Of a stretch of 12,983 nt of DNA, positions 1 through 7,000 are shown in pieces. The notes beneath the pieces were generated by a model. The model was not told the DNA's origin, searched no databases, and saw nothing but the letters and a program-made list of their open reading frames with translations. A program made the position numbers and the translations under genes. The DNA is from Campylobacteraceae bacterium. GTDB taxonomy: Bacteria; Campylobacterota; Campylobacteria; Campylobacterales; Sulfurovaceae. Positions within the stretch are counted from its first letter, which is position 1; each line of letters opens with the position of its first letter. The stretch spans positions 1 to 12,983 of the forward strand of contig JALWZI010000224.1 in NCBI GenBank assembly GCA_027002755.1. The letters run 5' to 3'.

Positions 1-273
1 GGCGTGGAGACCGTGATATTACAGAGTCCGGATCATACAACGGAAAAGCAGACGATCCTTGAAAAATTGGGAGCTGAGAAAACTGTGGCCGTGGGTAACG
101 GCAACAACGACAGGGCTATGTTGGAGCGGGCAGCTCTGGGGATCGCGGTCCTTGGTGAGGAGGGATGTGCCGCGGCGACGCTTCAGGCGGGACAGATCGT
201 CGTCCCCTCCATCGCCGTCGCTCTGGATCTGCTGCTCAAGCCGGGGCGGCTCACCGCCACACTGCGCCGTTAG
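1..273 (+). CDS. HAD-family hydrolase, soluble P-type ATPase-like (3' end only)
   Basis: This is the last 90 residues of a protein whose start lies before the window; the frame is open from base 1 and ends at TAG 271-273. It carries the fourth HAD motif as VGNGNNDRAML (about residues 31-41 of the visible part), where Asn and Asp residues help bind Mg2+. The tail ALDLLLKPGRLTATLRR matches my memory of the COG4087 group (soluble, membrane-free relatives of P-type ATPase phosphorylation domains). Such proteins are cytoplasmic phosphatase-like enzymes with poorly known substrates. The nucleophile Asp motif and the conserved Lys would lie mostly upstream and cannot be checked. The stop is 49 bases before fabI on the same strand, so cotranscription is possible, though fabI has its own promoter-like box. 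Confidence 0.75.
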   Translation, partial: GVETVILQSPDHTTEKQTILEKLGAEKTVAVGNGNNDRAMLERAALGIAVLGEEGCAAATLQAGQIVVPSIAVALDLLLKPGRLTATLRR

Positions 274-280
274 GTCGGTA

Positions 281-289
281 TGATAAAAT
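281..289 (+). promoter_or_regulatory. Probable extended -10 promoter of fabI
   Basis: TGATAAAAT reads as an extended -10 element (TGn followed by TAAAAT, one mismatch from TATAAT). It predicts a start of transcription near base 296 and a leader of about 27 nt. No good -35 box is seen upstream, which is usual for vegetative promoters in Campylobacterota. It lies in the short gap after the HAD gene. Confidence 0.5.
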
Positions 290-307
290 ATCGAAATTTA
301 TTTTTTT

Positions 308-315
308 AAGAGGAG
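308..315 (+). promoter_or_regulatory. Ribosome binding site of fabI
   Basis: AAGAGGAG is a strong Shine-Dalgarno match 7 nt before ATG 323. It decides for ATG 323 over the second in-frame ATG two codons later. Confidence 0.8.
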
Positions 316-322
316 TCAATCA

Positions 323-1147
323 ATGCTGATGCAGGGAAAAAGAGGGGTCGTCCTCGGGATCGCCAACAAAAAGTCCATCGCCTACGGGATCGCCAAAGCG
401 TGCCGGGACCAGGGGGCGGAGCTGGCCATCACCTATCTCAACGAACGTTTCGAGAAAAAGCTCGCCCCCATCGCGGAGGAGCTGGGATGTGCCGATCGCC
501 TCTACCCCTGTGACGTGAGCAAACCCGAGGAGATTCGGGCGCTGCGGGAATCACTGGAGAAGGACTTCGGCCAGATCGATTTCATCGTCCACTCCATCGC
601 TTTCGCCCCCAAAGAGGGCCTCAGCGGCCACTTCAGCGACATCTCCAAAGAGGCCTTCAACGTGGCCATGGATATCTCCGTCTACTCTCTGATCGAAGTG
701 ACCCGCGAGCTCAAGCCTATCCTCAGCGACAACAGTTCCATCGTTACTCTGAGCTACTACGGCGGTGTCAAGTATATCCCCAACTACAATCTCATGGGTG
801 TCGCCAAGGCGGCCCTGGAGATGAGCGTCAAATATCTGGCGGAGGAGATGGGCCGTACCGGTACCCGGGTCAACGCCATCAGCGCCGGTCCCATCAAGAC
901 CCTTGCCGCCGCGGGGATCGGCGACTTCTCCTTCATGCTCAAGTGGAACGCCGCCCACTCCCCCCTCAAGCGTAACGTCACCATCGAAGAGGTAGGCAAC
1001 AGCGGTATGTATCTGCTCAGCGACCTCTCCAAAGCCGTTACGGGTGAGATCCACTACGTCGACGGCGGTTTCAACATCATGGGAATGCCCGCCGTGGAGT
1101 TCGACGAAAACGGCAAACCCCATATCGCCTGGAACGGGGAAGGGTGA
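323..1147 (+). CDS. fabI: Enoyl-[acyl-carrier-protein] reductase (NADH) FabI
   Basis: FabI reduces trans-2-enoyl-ACP to acyl-ACP with NADH, the last step of each cycle of type II fatty acid synthesis in the cytoplasm. It is a short-chain dehydrogenase/reductase that normally forms a tetramer. The 274 residues are a normal full length. The N-terminal nucleotide-binding segment reads GVVLGIANKKSIAYGIA (residues 8-24). The catalytic pair Tyr155 and Lys162 has the Y-x6-K spacing, and Tyr145/146 occupies the place of E. coli Tyr146. The segment VHSIAFAP (89-96) has Ala93 where E. coli has Gly93, a residue linked to triclosan sensitivity; I recall Ala here also in triclosan-sensitive FabI proteins, so no resistance is implied. 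It lies between the HAD gene and the rlmB-like gene, and a perfect hairpin begins in its stop codon. Confidence 0.96.
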   Translation: MLMQGKRGVVLGIANKKSIAYGIAKACRDQGAELAITYLNERFEKKLAPIAEELGCADRLYPCDVSKPEEIRALRESLEKDFGQIDFIVHSIAFAPKEGLSGHFSDISKEAFNVAMDISVYSLIEVTRELKPILSDNSSIVTLSYYGGVKYIPNYNLMGVAKAALEMSVKYLAEEMGRTGTRVNAISAGPIKTLAAAGIGDFSFMLKWNAAHSPLKRNVTIEEVGNSGMYLLSDLSKAVTGEIHYVDGGFNIMGMPAVEFDENGKPHIAWNGEG

Positions 1148-1168
1148 ACCACGGCTTTGCCGAGGTTC
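1146..1168 (+). repeat. Hairpin starting in the fabI stop codon
   Basis: GAACC (1146-1150) pairs with GGTTC (1164-1168), then an A/A mismatch, then CGGC (1152-1155) pairs with GCCG (1159-1162) around a TTT loop. No T-run follows, so it is not a standard Rho-independent terminator. It could protect the fabI mRNA 3' end or attenuate transcription into the next gene. The heptad tract starts on the very next base. Confidence 0.6.
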
Positions 1169-1261
1169 GGATGTTGGATGTTGGATTATGAGTGATGGAT
1201 GAATAGGAGATATCAGTGTCGAAAACATCCAATTCAAAATCCAAAATCCAAAATCCAAAAT
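1169..1261 (+). repeat. Heptanucleotide tandem repeat tract, two inverted halves
   Basis: The left half reads in 7-bp steps: GGATGTT, GGATGTT, GGATTAT, GAGTGAT, GGATGAA (1169-1203). The right half has the same family on the other strand: AACATCC (1224-1230, the exact complement of GGATGTT), then TCAAAAT and three perfect copies of CCAAAAT (1241-1261). Between the halves lie AGGAGA and the GTG start of the next gene. The tract resembles the short tandem heptad repeats known from cyanobacteria and some other bacteria. The right half is translated as the first residues of the RlmB-like protein. Confidence 0.8.
1205..1210 (+). promoter_or_regulatory. Ribosome binding site of the rlmB-like gene, inside the repeat tract
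   Basis: AGGAGA lies 5 nt before GTG 1216 and is the only good Shine-Dalgarno for this frame. It is embedded in heptad repeat sequence, so copy-number change of the repeats could alter spacing or reading frame at the N-terminus. Confidence 0.65.
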
Positions 1262-1998
1262 CATTTTTCTCAAAGCTTCTGACGATCTACGGCCGCAAGC
1301 CGGTGCTGGAGGCGCTGCAGGATCCGGATCTGCAGATTTATCGACTTCATCTGGCCGAGAGCAACCGTCCCTCCAAAGAGCTCAAACAGATGGTGGAGTT
1401 GGCCGAAAAGCGGGGAGTAGAGATCCGCACCCATGAGAAGAAGGCCCTCTCCCGTATCTCGAAAAACGGGCGTCAGGATCAGGGAGTCGCGCTGGATATC
1501 ATCCTGGAGAACCTTATCGATCCGGAGGAGTTTCTCCAAAACCGTGAGAGCTTTCGCATCGTGGCCCTGGACAGAGTGACCAACCCCCAGAACGTGGGGA
1601 TGATCATCCGATCCTGCGCTGCCGGGGCCATCGATGGGCTTTTGCTGGCAGGTAAAGGTAATGCCCCGCTGGTCTCCCCCCTGACCATCAAAGCCAGCGC
1701 CGGTACCCTCTTCAAACTTCCCATCATCCGCGGGGATTCCTTGCTCAAAAGCCTGCGCCGCTTTCAGGAAGCCGGCAGCCGGATCTATACCCTCGACTCC
1801 CACGCCGAGCTTGGCTATCGGGAGACGGAGTTTTCGCAGCGTTCGATCTTTGTCCTGGGAAATGAGAGCGAAGGGGTCAGTCCCGAGATCGAAGCACTGA
1901 GCGATGCTTCGATATCTATCCCGATGAATCGGGGTGTCGAGTCTCTCAATGTGGCGGTAACGGCGGCCCTTTTGGCCTTTTGTACTTCATCACCATGA
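1216..1998 (+). CDS. rlmB: SpoU/TrmH-family RNA 2'-O-ribose methyltransferase, RlmB-like
   Basis: The likely reaction is SAM-dependent 2'-O-methylation of 23S rRNA (G2251 by E. coli numbering) during large-subunit assembly. The 260 residues show an N-terminal substrate-binding domain starting at IYGRKPVLEAL (24-34) and a knotted SPOUT domain. Its three motifs are DRVTNPQNVGMIIRSC (119-134, with Asn126 and Arg132), FVLGNESEGVSP (212-223) and IPMNRGVESLNVAVTAAL (235-252, with Ser243 and Asn245). RlmB proteins are usually about 245 residues and begin close to the IYGRKP motif; here about 20 extra residues rich in Ser, Lys and Asn are encoded by CCAAAAT repeats. GTG 1216 is chosen because it is the only start with a good ribosome binding site. 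Another ribose methyltransferase of the family (such as a TrmH type) cannot be excluded, so the symbol is less certain than the family. Confidence 0.88.
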   Translation: MSKTSNSKSKIQNPKSFFSKLLTIYGRKPVLEALQDPDLQIYRLHLAESNRPSKELKQMVELAEKRGVEIRTHEKKALSRISKNGRQDQGVALDIILENLIDPEEFLQNRESFRIVALDRVTNPQNVGMIIRSCAAGAIDGLLLAGKGNAPLVSPLTIKASAGTLFKLPIIRGDSLLKSLRRFQEAGSRIYTLDSHAELGYRETEFSQRSIFVLGNESEGVSPEIEALSDASISIPMNRGVESLNVAVTAALLAFCTSSP

Positions 1999-2004
1999 GG
2001 CAAG

Positions 2005-2042
2005 ATCCGTACGGATAACCCTCGATACCGAATAGAATTCGG
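2005..2042. repeat. Two small dyads after the rlmB-like gene
   Basis: ATCCGTACGGAT (2005-2016) is a perfect 12-bp palindrome. CCGAAT (2028-2033) and ATTCGG (2037-2042) form a 6-bp stem with a 3-nt loop. No T-run follows on the plus strand, so they are weak as a terminator for the gene on the left; they may still help to end transcription between the two convergent genes. Confidence 0.4.
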
Positions 2043-2080
2043 AATAAGAAAACCCTACTCCTCACATTTGCCGGAAAGGG
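2043..2080 (-). terminator. Probable Rho-independent terminator of the exported-protein gene at 2081-2911
   Basis: Read on the minus strand, CCCTTTCC (2080-2073) pairs with GGAGTAGGG (2061-2053) with one bulged T and one G-T pair, around an 11-nt loop, and is followed by TTTTCTTATT (2052-2043). The hairpin begins on the base after the stop codon of the minus-strand gene. Confidence 0.55.
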
Positions 2081-2911
2081 CTATCGATACTGGACTTCAA
2101 CGGCCTGCAGATAATCTCGGGGTTCTTCCGTGCCTTTTTTTACGTCGACAAAAGAGTTGTGTCCGTTTTTGACGGTGTAGCCGAGCTCATAGTGGCCTCT
2201 TTTGGGTGTCATGATGACCCGTTTGATATGTGGAGTCAGGTTTTCCCACATGATCAGATTTTTCGTGTGGACCGACGGCTTCTTCGAAAAATACTTTTTG
2301 TATTTTTTCTGTATCCACAATCCCAGCGGCAGATTATTACTGCGCAAATGCAGTATCGATTCCGGTTCAAAGGGCAGAGTCCCCCGTTTGACCGCTGTAT
2401 CGTACAGCAGGACCGTTTTTACTTTTTCGTTTCTGTCATAAATGACATCGAGGCCAAATCCCTGGTCGCAGTATCTGCCCCCTTTGTAGGGTGCACATCG
2501 TTGCGGAATGCCGAAATGATGTGACGTGAAATTGAGATCCTCCCCCTGATAGAGGAAAATATCATATTCGTTCTGGAATGTCAGGTAACTTTCGAGAGTG
2601 TACTCGTTGCTTTTTTCTATGCGGTTTTTTGGATCGGAAGATATTTTGCCGAGTTCGTTATAGCAGACGAGAAATCCTTTTCTCTCTTTTTTGAAGGATT
2701 GTGACGGATGGATGATTTTGATACGCTCTTCCTTGTCTTTGACTCTCGTGTAGCGCACAGTGCCGTTGATCTCCATTTTTCTGTAAACAGCCGGATAGTC
2801 CGCAACACAGAGCATATCTCTGTCGCTGGTGTTGGTGATCGTGTCACTGATCTTCTGGGCAGTTGCCAATGTGCAGATTGTCAGAAGGATCGTCAGGCCG
2901 GATTTTTTCAT
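2081..2911 (-). CDS. Exported protein of unknown function with four cysteines
   Basis: I do not recognise this 276-residue protein. The N-terminus MKKSGLTILLTICTLATAQ is a typical Sec signal peptide with likely cleavage after ATA near residue 18, so the mature protein should be periplasmic or outside the cell. The mature part has cysteines at 35, 83, 139 and 148, a number that would allow two disulfides. It is hydrophilic, rich in Lys, Tyr and Asp, and predicted by eye to be mostly beta-strand (for example GLDVIYDRNEKVKTVLLY, 153-170). No enzymatic motif is seen. The start ATG 2911 is favoured by the signal peptide; only a weak AAAGG precedes it. The gene is visibly AT-richer than fabI or valS, especially around 2281-2340, which may mean recent acquisition or relaxed selection. 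It converges with the rlmB-like gene. Confidence 0.75.
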   Translation of the reverse strand: MKKSGLTILLTICTLATAQKISDTITNTSDRDMLCVADYPAVYRKMEINGTVRYTRVKDKEERIKIIHPSQSFKKERKGFLVCYNELGKISSDPKNRIEKSNEYTLESYLTFQNEYDIFLYQGEDLNFTSHHFGIPQRCAPYKGGRYCDQGFGLDVIYDRNEKVKTVLLYDTAVKRGTLPFEPESILHLRSNNLPLGLWIQKKYKKYFSKKPSVHTKNLIMWENLTPHIKRVIMTPKRGHYELGYTVKNGHNSFVDVKKGTEEPRDYLQAVEVQYR

Positions 2912-2981
2912 TGTTCGTGAACCTTTCAGTTGTTGGTCTGATCTAAAACGGTGGGAGATCGGTCCGGATACTCTTTCCCAA

Positions 2982-3010
2982 TCTCTTTTTCAAGAGAAGG
3001 GTAGCATAAT
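2982..3010 (+). promoter_or_regulatory. Possible promoter with a dyad, for the gene at 3041
   Basis: CATAAT (3005-3010) is a fair -10 box 30 nt before ATG 3041. Directly upstream, TCTCTT (2982-2987) and AAGAGA (2992-2997) form a perfect 6-bp inverted repeat with a 4-nt spacer, occupying the -35 area. The dyad may be an operator or chance; no consensus -35 is present. Confidence 0.35.
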
Positions 3011-3040
3011 GTTCGGATCAAATTTCAACAAGGAACGGAA

Positions 3041-3493
3041 ATGATTTTGAGAATACCGACGGGGATTCTACTGGCAGGGATGCTGGCATGGGCAGCACCT
3101 GTGAAACCTTTTACTCCCAGTTTGCAACTGGGGGGTGATATGAGTGTGGAGATGCTGCACAAGCAGAATCTCGCGGTGGTCCGTAAAGCGGTGGAGGGGT
3201 TGCGTCAGACCCTCCCGCAGAAGGTCGATGCCTACACGACGCTGGTGGGAGTGGACAGCAACGGAACGCAACTGATCTATACGTTCGAGGTAGACGGAGG
3301 GCCGAAAAGCGACGAGACCCTTCGAAAAGAAGGCAGGGAACGCATGGCGCCGCGGGTCAAAGAGGGGATCTGCAAAGGTGCCGAACGCTTCCTCCGTTCC
3401 GGGATCTCTATACGCTACCGCTATCTCAGCCATACCAGCAAAGCGGAGATCCTGCGGGTAGATGTAACCGAAAAGGATTGCCCTTCCCACTGA
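3041..3493 (+). CDS. Small exported protein of unknown function with two cysteines
   Basis: This 150-residue protein starts with a signal peptide (MILRIPTGILLAGMLAWAAP, likely cleavage near residue 18-19). The rest is soluble and mixed alpha/beta: a helix around 38-58, the strands YTTLVGVDSN (65-74) and LIYTFEVDG (78-86), a helix ending in Cys111, then SGISIRYRYLS (120-130) and ILRVDVTEKDC (137-147). The layout of a Cys before a helix, an IxYxY strand and a final Cys resembles a widespread small periplasmic family I remember from Proteobacteria but cannot name. Cys111 and Cys147 may form a disulfide. ATG 3041 is supported by AGGAAC 3031-3036. The stop is only 25 bases from the stop of the convergent gene on the minus strand. 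The function is unknown. Confidence 0.75.
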   Translation: MILRIPTGILLAGMLAWAAPVKPFTPSLQLGGDMSVEMLHKQNLAVVRKAVEGLRQTLPQKVDAYTTLVGVDSNGTQLIYTFEVDGGPKSDETLRKEGRERMAPRVKEGICKGAERFLRSGISIRYRYLSHTSKAEILRVDVTEKDCPSH

Positions 3494-3518
3494 GCCGAAT
3501 TTTCCAAGGGATATATCA

Positions 3519-3962
3519 TTACCGGAAGATCTCCACCGGGACGAAGAGCGGAGCTCCGGTGACGGTCCGGACGAACCCCCGGTCGCTTTGACGGCAGGCC
3601 CGCTCCGGATCGTCGGCTGCCGCACACTCCCCGGAGGGGACCGCCACGACCGCCCAGCAATTCTTTCCCTTTTTCAGGAGAGCCGAGAGAGGTTCATACC
3701 TCTGTGTCCCATCCGGGGACTGCGGTTCGGTGACGACCCAGGCCCACCCCGATTTCACTTTCAGATGCCTGACGACGAAACGTACCTTGAGGCCGAGGTG
3801 TGTCCGGACCCAGTACCGCAGGCCGTCCAGGATAGCCCTGCGTTCCATCGTTCCCGGAGCGGGGTGAGAGACACCGGAGTTTCGTACGGGTCCTGCGATA
3901 CCGGCGACCGTGCCGATTCCCATCATCAAAATCAGAACAATTGCAAAACTAAAAGTTTTCAT
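3519..3962 (-). CDS. Small exported protein of unknown function
   Basis: The protein has 147 residues from ATG 3962, chosen because GGAGG (3971-3967) lies 4 nt upstream and a clean signal peptide follows (MKTFSFAIVLILMMGIGTVAG). The frame is open further upstream to about 4205, but that part reads as arginine- and proline-rich non-signal sequence and overlaps the large helicase gene, so it is not used. The mature part contains RRAILDGLRYWVRTHLG (41-57), VRFVVRHLKVKSGWAWVVTE (60-79) and ALLKKGKNCWAVVAV (94-108). This is the pattern of a small periplasmic alpha/beta family I recall from various Gram-negatives without a known function. Cysteines are at 102, 113 and 123. It is divergent from the helicase gene across a 110-bp gap and converges with the preceding small gene. 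Confidence 0.75.
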   Translation of the reverse strand: MKTFSFAIVLILMMGIGTVAGIAGPVRNSGVSHPAPGTMERRAILDGLRYWVRTHLGLKVRFVVRHLKVKSGWAWVVTEPQSPDGTQRYEPLSALLKKGKNCWAVVAVPSGECAAADDPERACRQSDRGFVRTVTGAPLFVPVEIFR

Positions 3963-3981
3963 TTTTCCTCCTTCATCTTCT

Positions 3982-4011
3982 ATGATAGCGCAAGCTTTTT
4001 CCACGATACAA
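3982..4011 (-). promoter_or_regulatory. Probable promoter of the small exported protein gene at 3519-3962
   Basis: On the minus strand TTGTAT (4011-4006) and TATCAT (3987-3982) are separated by 18 nt, a fair sigma-70-type pair. The predicted leader is about 15 nt and contains the GGAGG ribosome binding site. It lies in the gap shared with the divergent helicase gene. Confidence 0.45.
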
Positions 4012-4055
4012 AAAGACGGATTTTTACATGCGCAGTCCGATGGATATATCTTGGC

Positions 4056-4061
4056 TATAAT
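4056..4061 (+). promoter_or_regulatory. Perfect -10 box of the large helicase gene
   Basis: TATAAT ends 11 nt before ATG 4073. Transcription should start about 4067-4069, leaving a leader of only 4-6 nt and no room for a Shine-Dalgarno. No -35 consensus is seen. If correct, the mRNA is almost leaderless. Confidence 0.55.
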
Positions 4062-4072
4062 CTGATTAACTG

Positions 4073-7000
4073 ATGAAAAAACGGGTGGTGATAACGGTGG
4101 ATGATTCCGGAGTCCTCTATCTCGATATCGAAACGGATCGGGATGGGAAAAAGATTTACGAGATCGGTGTTTTGTGCGGTGAGAAGAGTCATAAAAACTC
4201 TTCACCGGAAGCGATCGCCAGTTTCGTTCGTCTCTGTTCTTCCGCCGAATTTCTCTGCGGCCACAACCTCTTCGATCATGATTTGCCGCATATTGAGGAG
4301 AAGAGTCGGCTCTTCAGGGATCTGGCGCGCTTTACTCCCATCGATACCCTGCCGATTTCGCTTCTATTTTTCAACGAACGGACCCACCATGCACTTCCAA
4401 AAACCTATAAAAATGAAGATGAATTCCGTAACGATCCCGTCAAAGATTGTGAACTTACCCGAACGCTTTTGACAAAGATCGTGGAGCGTTTCGCTTCATT
4501 CCCTGAAGGGGAGCGTTCTCTTTTTGCCTCTTTGCTTCGGAATGAGGAAAAGTTTCACGGTTTTTTCGATTATCTCGAGGGGATGAGAATGTTGCCGTCT
4601 CTTAGGGATGAGGAGGAATTGTATACGCAAATTCTCACTCATTTTGAGACAGTAATTGATCGAGATTATTTGAGAGATATGATCCTGAACTCCCGGAGTG
4701 AGCTCGCCTACATCCTGGCACTGTTGTCGCCCCGGATAGAGATCAAAGCCCATCCTCCCAAGGTACTTTATGATTATCCCGACATCGTCGAGAAACAGCG
4801 ACGGCTCTGTTACGATGCCGAAAGGTTGAAACAGGATTTGGAAGAGATCGCCGACGAGATATTCGGCATCCCGTCGTTTCGGATATTCCCGAAACTCAAT
4901 CCTTCGCTTCTGGATTCCAACACCTTGTCCCAAAGAAATATCATCGAGGCAGCGCTGCACAGAGAATCGTTTCTCGCGATTCTTCCAACCGGCGGCGGAA
5001 AGACATTCACCTTCTGGCTGCCGGCTGTGATTCAGGCCTCTCGCTACAAATCCCTGACCGTGGTGATCTCCCCGTTGCAGGCACTGATCGAAGACCACAT
5101 CAAAAATTTCGAAAAAAAAGTGGCCAACTACCGTGCGGTAGCCATCAGCGGATTTCTGACGCCCCAGGAGCGCGCCGATGCCATCACCCAAGTGATCAAC
5201 GGCGAAGCGGATATCCTCTACATCGCCCCGGAGTCTTTGCGATCAAATACGATCTTTTCCATCCTCAAAAACCGCTATGTGGAGCGTTTCGTCATCGACG
5301 AAGCCCACTGTCTCTCCACCTGGGGAAACGATTTTCGTCAGGACTATTACTACATCTGCACCTTTGTCCGGGATCTGCTGGATGCCAAACCTTTTCAGGA
5401 TCACATCCCGGTCTCATGTTTCACCGCGACGGCCAAACCGGGGGTCATCTCAGATATCGAGAATTATTTTCGGGAAGGATTGGGACTCGAACTGGAGGAG
5501 TATCTGGCCAAACCTGAGCGCAAAAATCTTCGTTATGTGGCGCTGGATGCCCCTCGGGAGAGAAAATATACCGCGTTGCTGGAGCTGGTGCAGAAGCATC
5601 AGGGATCGACCCTCGTCTATATTCCCACCTCTACGCGGCTCTGTGATGATACGGCGGAGCGCCTGGCGGTTGATACCGGCAAAGAGGTTCGTTCCTTTCA
5701 TTCCAAGCTAGATCCCCAGGAGAAGATGCAGATCCTCAAAGACTATATCCTCAATGAGATCGATGTGATCGTCGCCACAACAGCCTTTGGGATGGGAGTG
5801 GACAAAGCCGACATCACCCAGGTGATCCACTACGAACCCTCCGATTCTCTGGAAAACTATGCTCAGGAGGCGGGACGGGGGGCACGGAATGAAAAACTCG
5901 AGGCGATCTGCCCCATCCTCTACGACGAAGCCGATCTGGACAAACACTTTCAGACACTGAGGCGAAGCAAAGTCACTGTTTCGGAGATCAATTCGATCTT
6001 TCAGGTTCTCAAACGGAACAAATCCCGACATATTTTCATCACTACCCGTGAACTGGCCCACGCGGCGGGATGGGATGTCGAAGACAGCTCCCAGGACTAT
6101 GCGACCAAGATCAAAACGATTCTGCTGGAGCTGGAGCGGGAAGGGTATATCGAAAGAGAGCGAAACAGAGTCCGGTATTTCGGGGACTCTGTGGCAGCGG
6201 ACAATCGGGAACGCCTTGAAAAGCTCCTCAGGAAAAAGAGCGTGCCCGAAGAGGAGAGTTGGCGTTACGTAGAGGTGCTCAATCGGATCCTGGGAAAAGG
6301 AAAAGATCATCCCATCGAAATCGACGATATCGCCCTCGTGCTAGGGATCGAGCGCTCGGATGTGGCCCTGATCGTGCAGGAGTTCATCGAAGCAGGAATT
6401 GTCGGCGACAGCCGGGATACGACGGTGGAGCTTTTGGACACGAGCGGGAAGTATCTAAAGCATGTGCTAGAGACAGAAAAGGCTCTTTTTATGATCCTTG
6501 TCCGAAATCCAAGTGAACAGTTCACGCTCAAGGAGCTCAACGAAGCACTGCTACAAAAAGGGATCATCCGGGGGAACGAAAGCGAAACCATCCTCAATCT
6601 GGTTAAAGGATGGCGCAGTCGGGGGCATTTCGCTCTGCAGAGGATCAATCGGCAGCAGGAGCTTTGGCAGTATCGTTTTACCGATGGGGCCAAATTTGGA
6701 CACCTCTTGGAAAAAAGGCAGGAACTTGTCCGTAAACTTCATGAAATATTGTGTAAGAGTCTGAATGAAGAGAAAAAGGAAGAGCCCCGTGTCAGCTTCT
6801 CGTTGACAGAGTTGCACCGGAAATTGGAGAAACGGTATTCACTCAAAGAGATTGACCGTGGGTTGCTTTTTCTACACCGGCAAAAGGTGATTCGACTATT
6901 GGGGGGTAGGTTCATCCACTATGCCCCCATGTCGATCGAAAAACTGGAAAAGATGGAGATCACCAACAAACGCTATACCAAAGTGGAATATCGGCAACGT

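Noticed and set aside
560..620. Triclosan resistance through the FabI residue equivalent to E. coli Gly93
   Set aside because: The residue is Ala, which I recall as natural in some triclosan-sensitive FabI proteins, so resistance cannot be claimed.
1169..1261. CRISPR-like array
   Set aside because: Units are 7 bp with no spacers between them; this is a simple tandem repeat.
551..1273. Open frame of 240 codons on the minus strand over fabI
   Set aside because: It is antisense to a clear FabI gene, has no ribosome binding site or domain, and its low-complexity Gly/Val/Asp content is typical of a shadow frame.
3588..4073. Open frame of 161 codons on the plus strand
   Set aside because: It covers the opposite strand of the small exported protein gene at 3519-3962, which has a strong ribosome binding site and signal peptide; the plus-strand reading has neither.
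3963..4205. Upstream extension of the small exported protein frame on the minus strand
   Set aside because: It would overlap the start of the helicase gene and place a signal peptide in mid-protein. ATG 3962 with GGAGG is far better.
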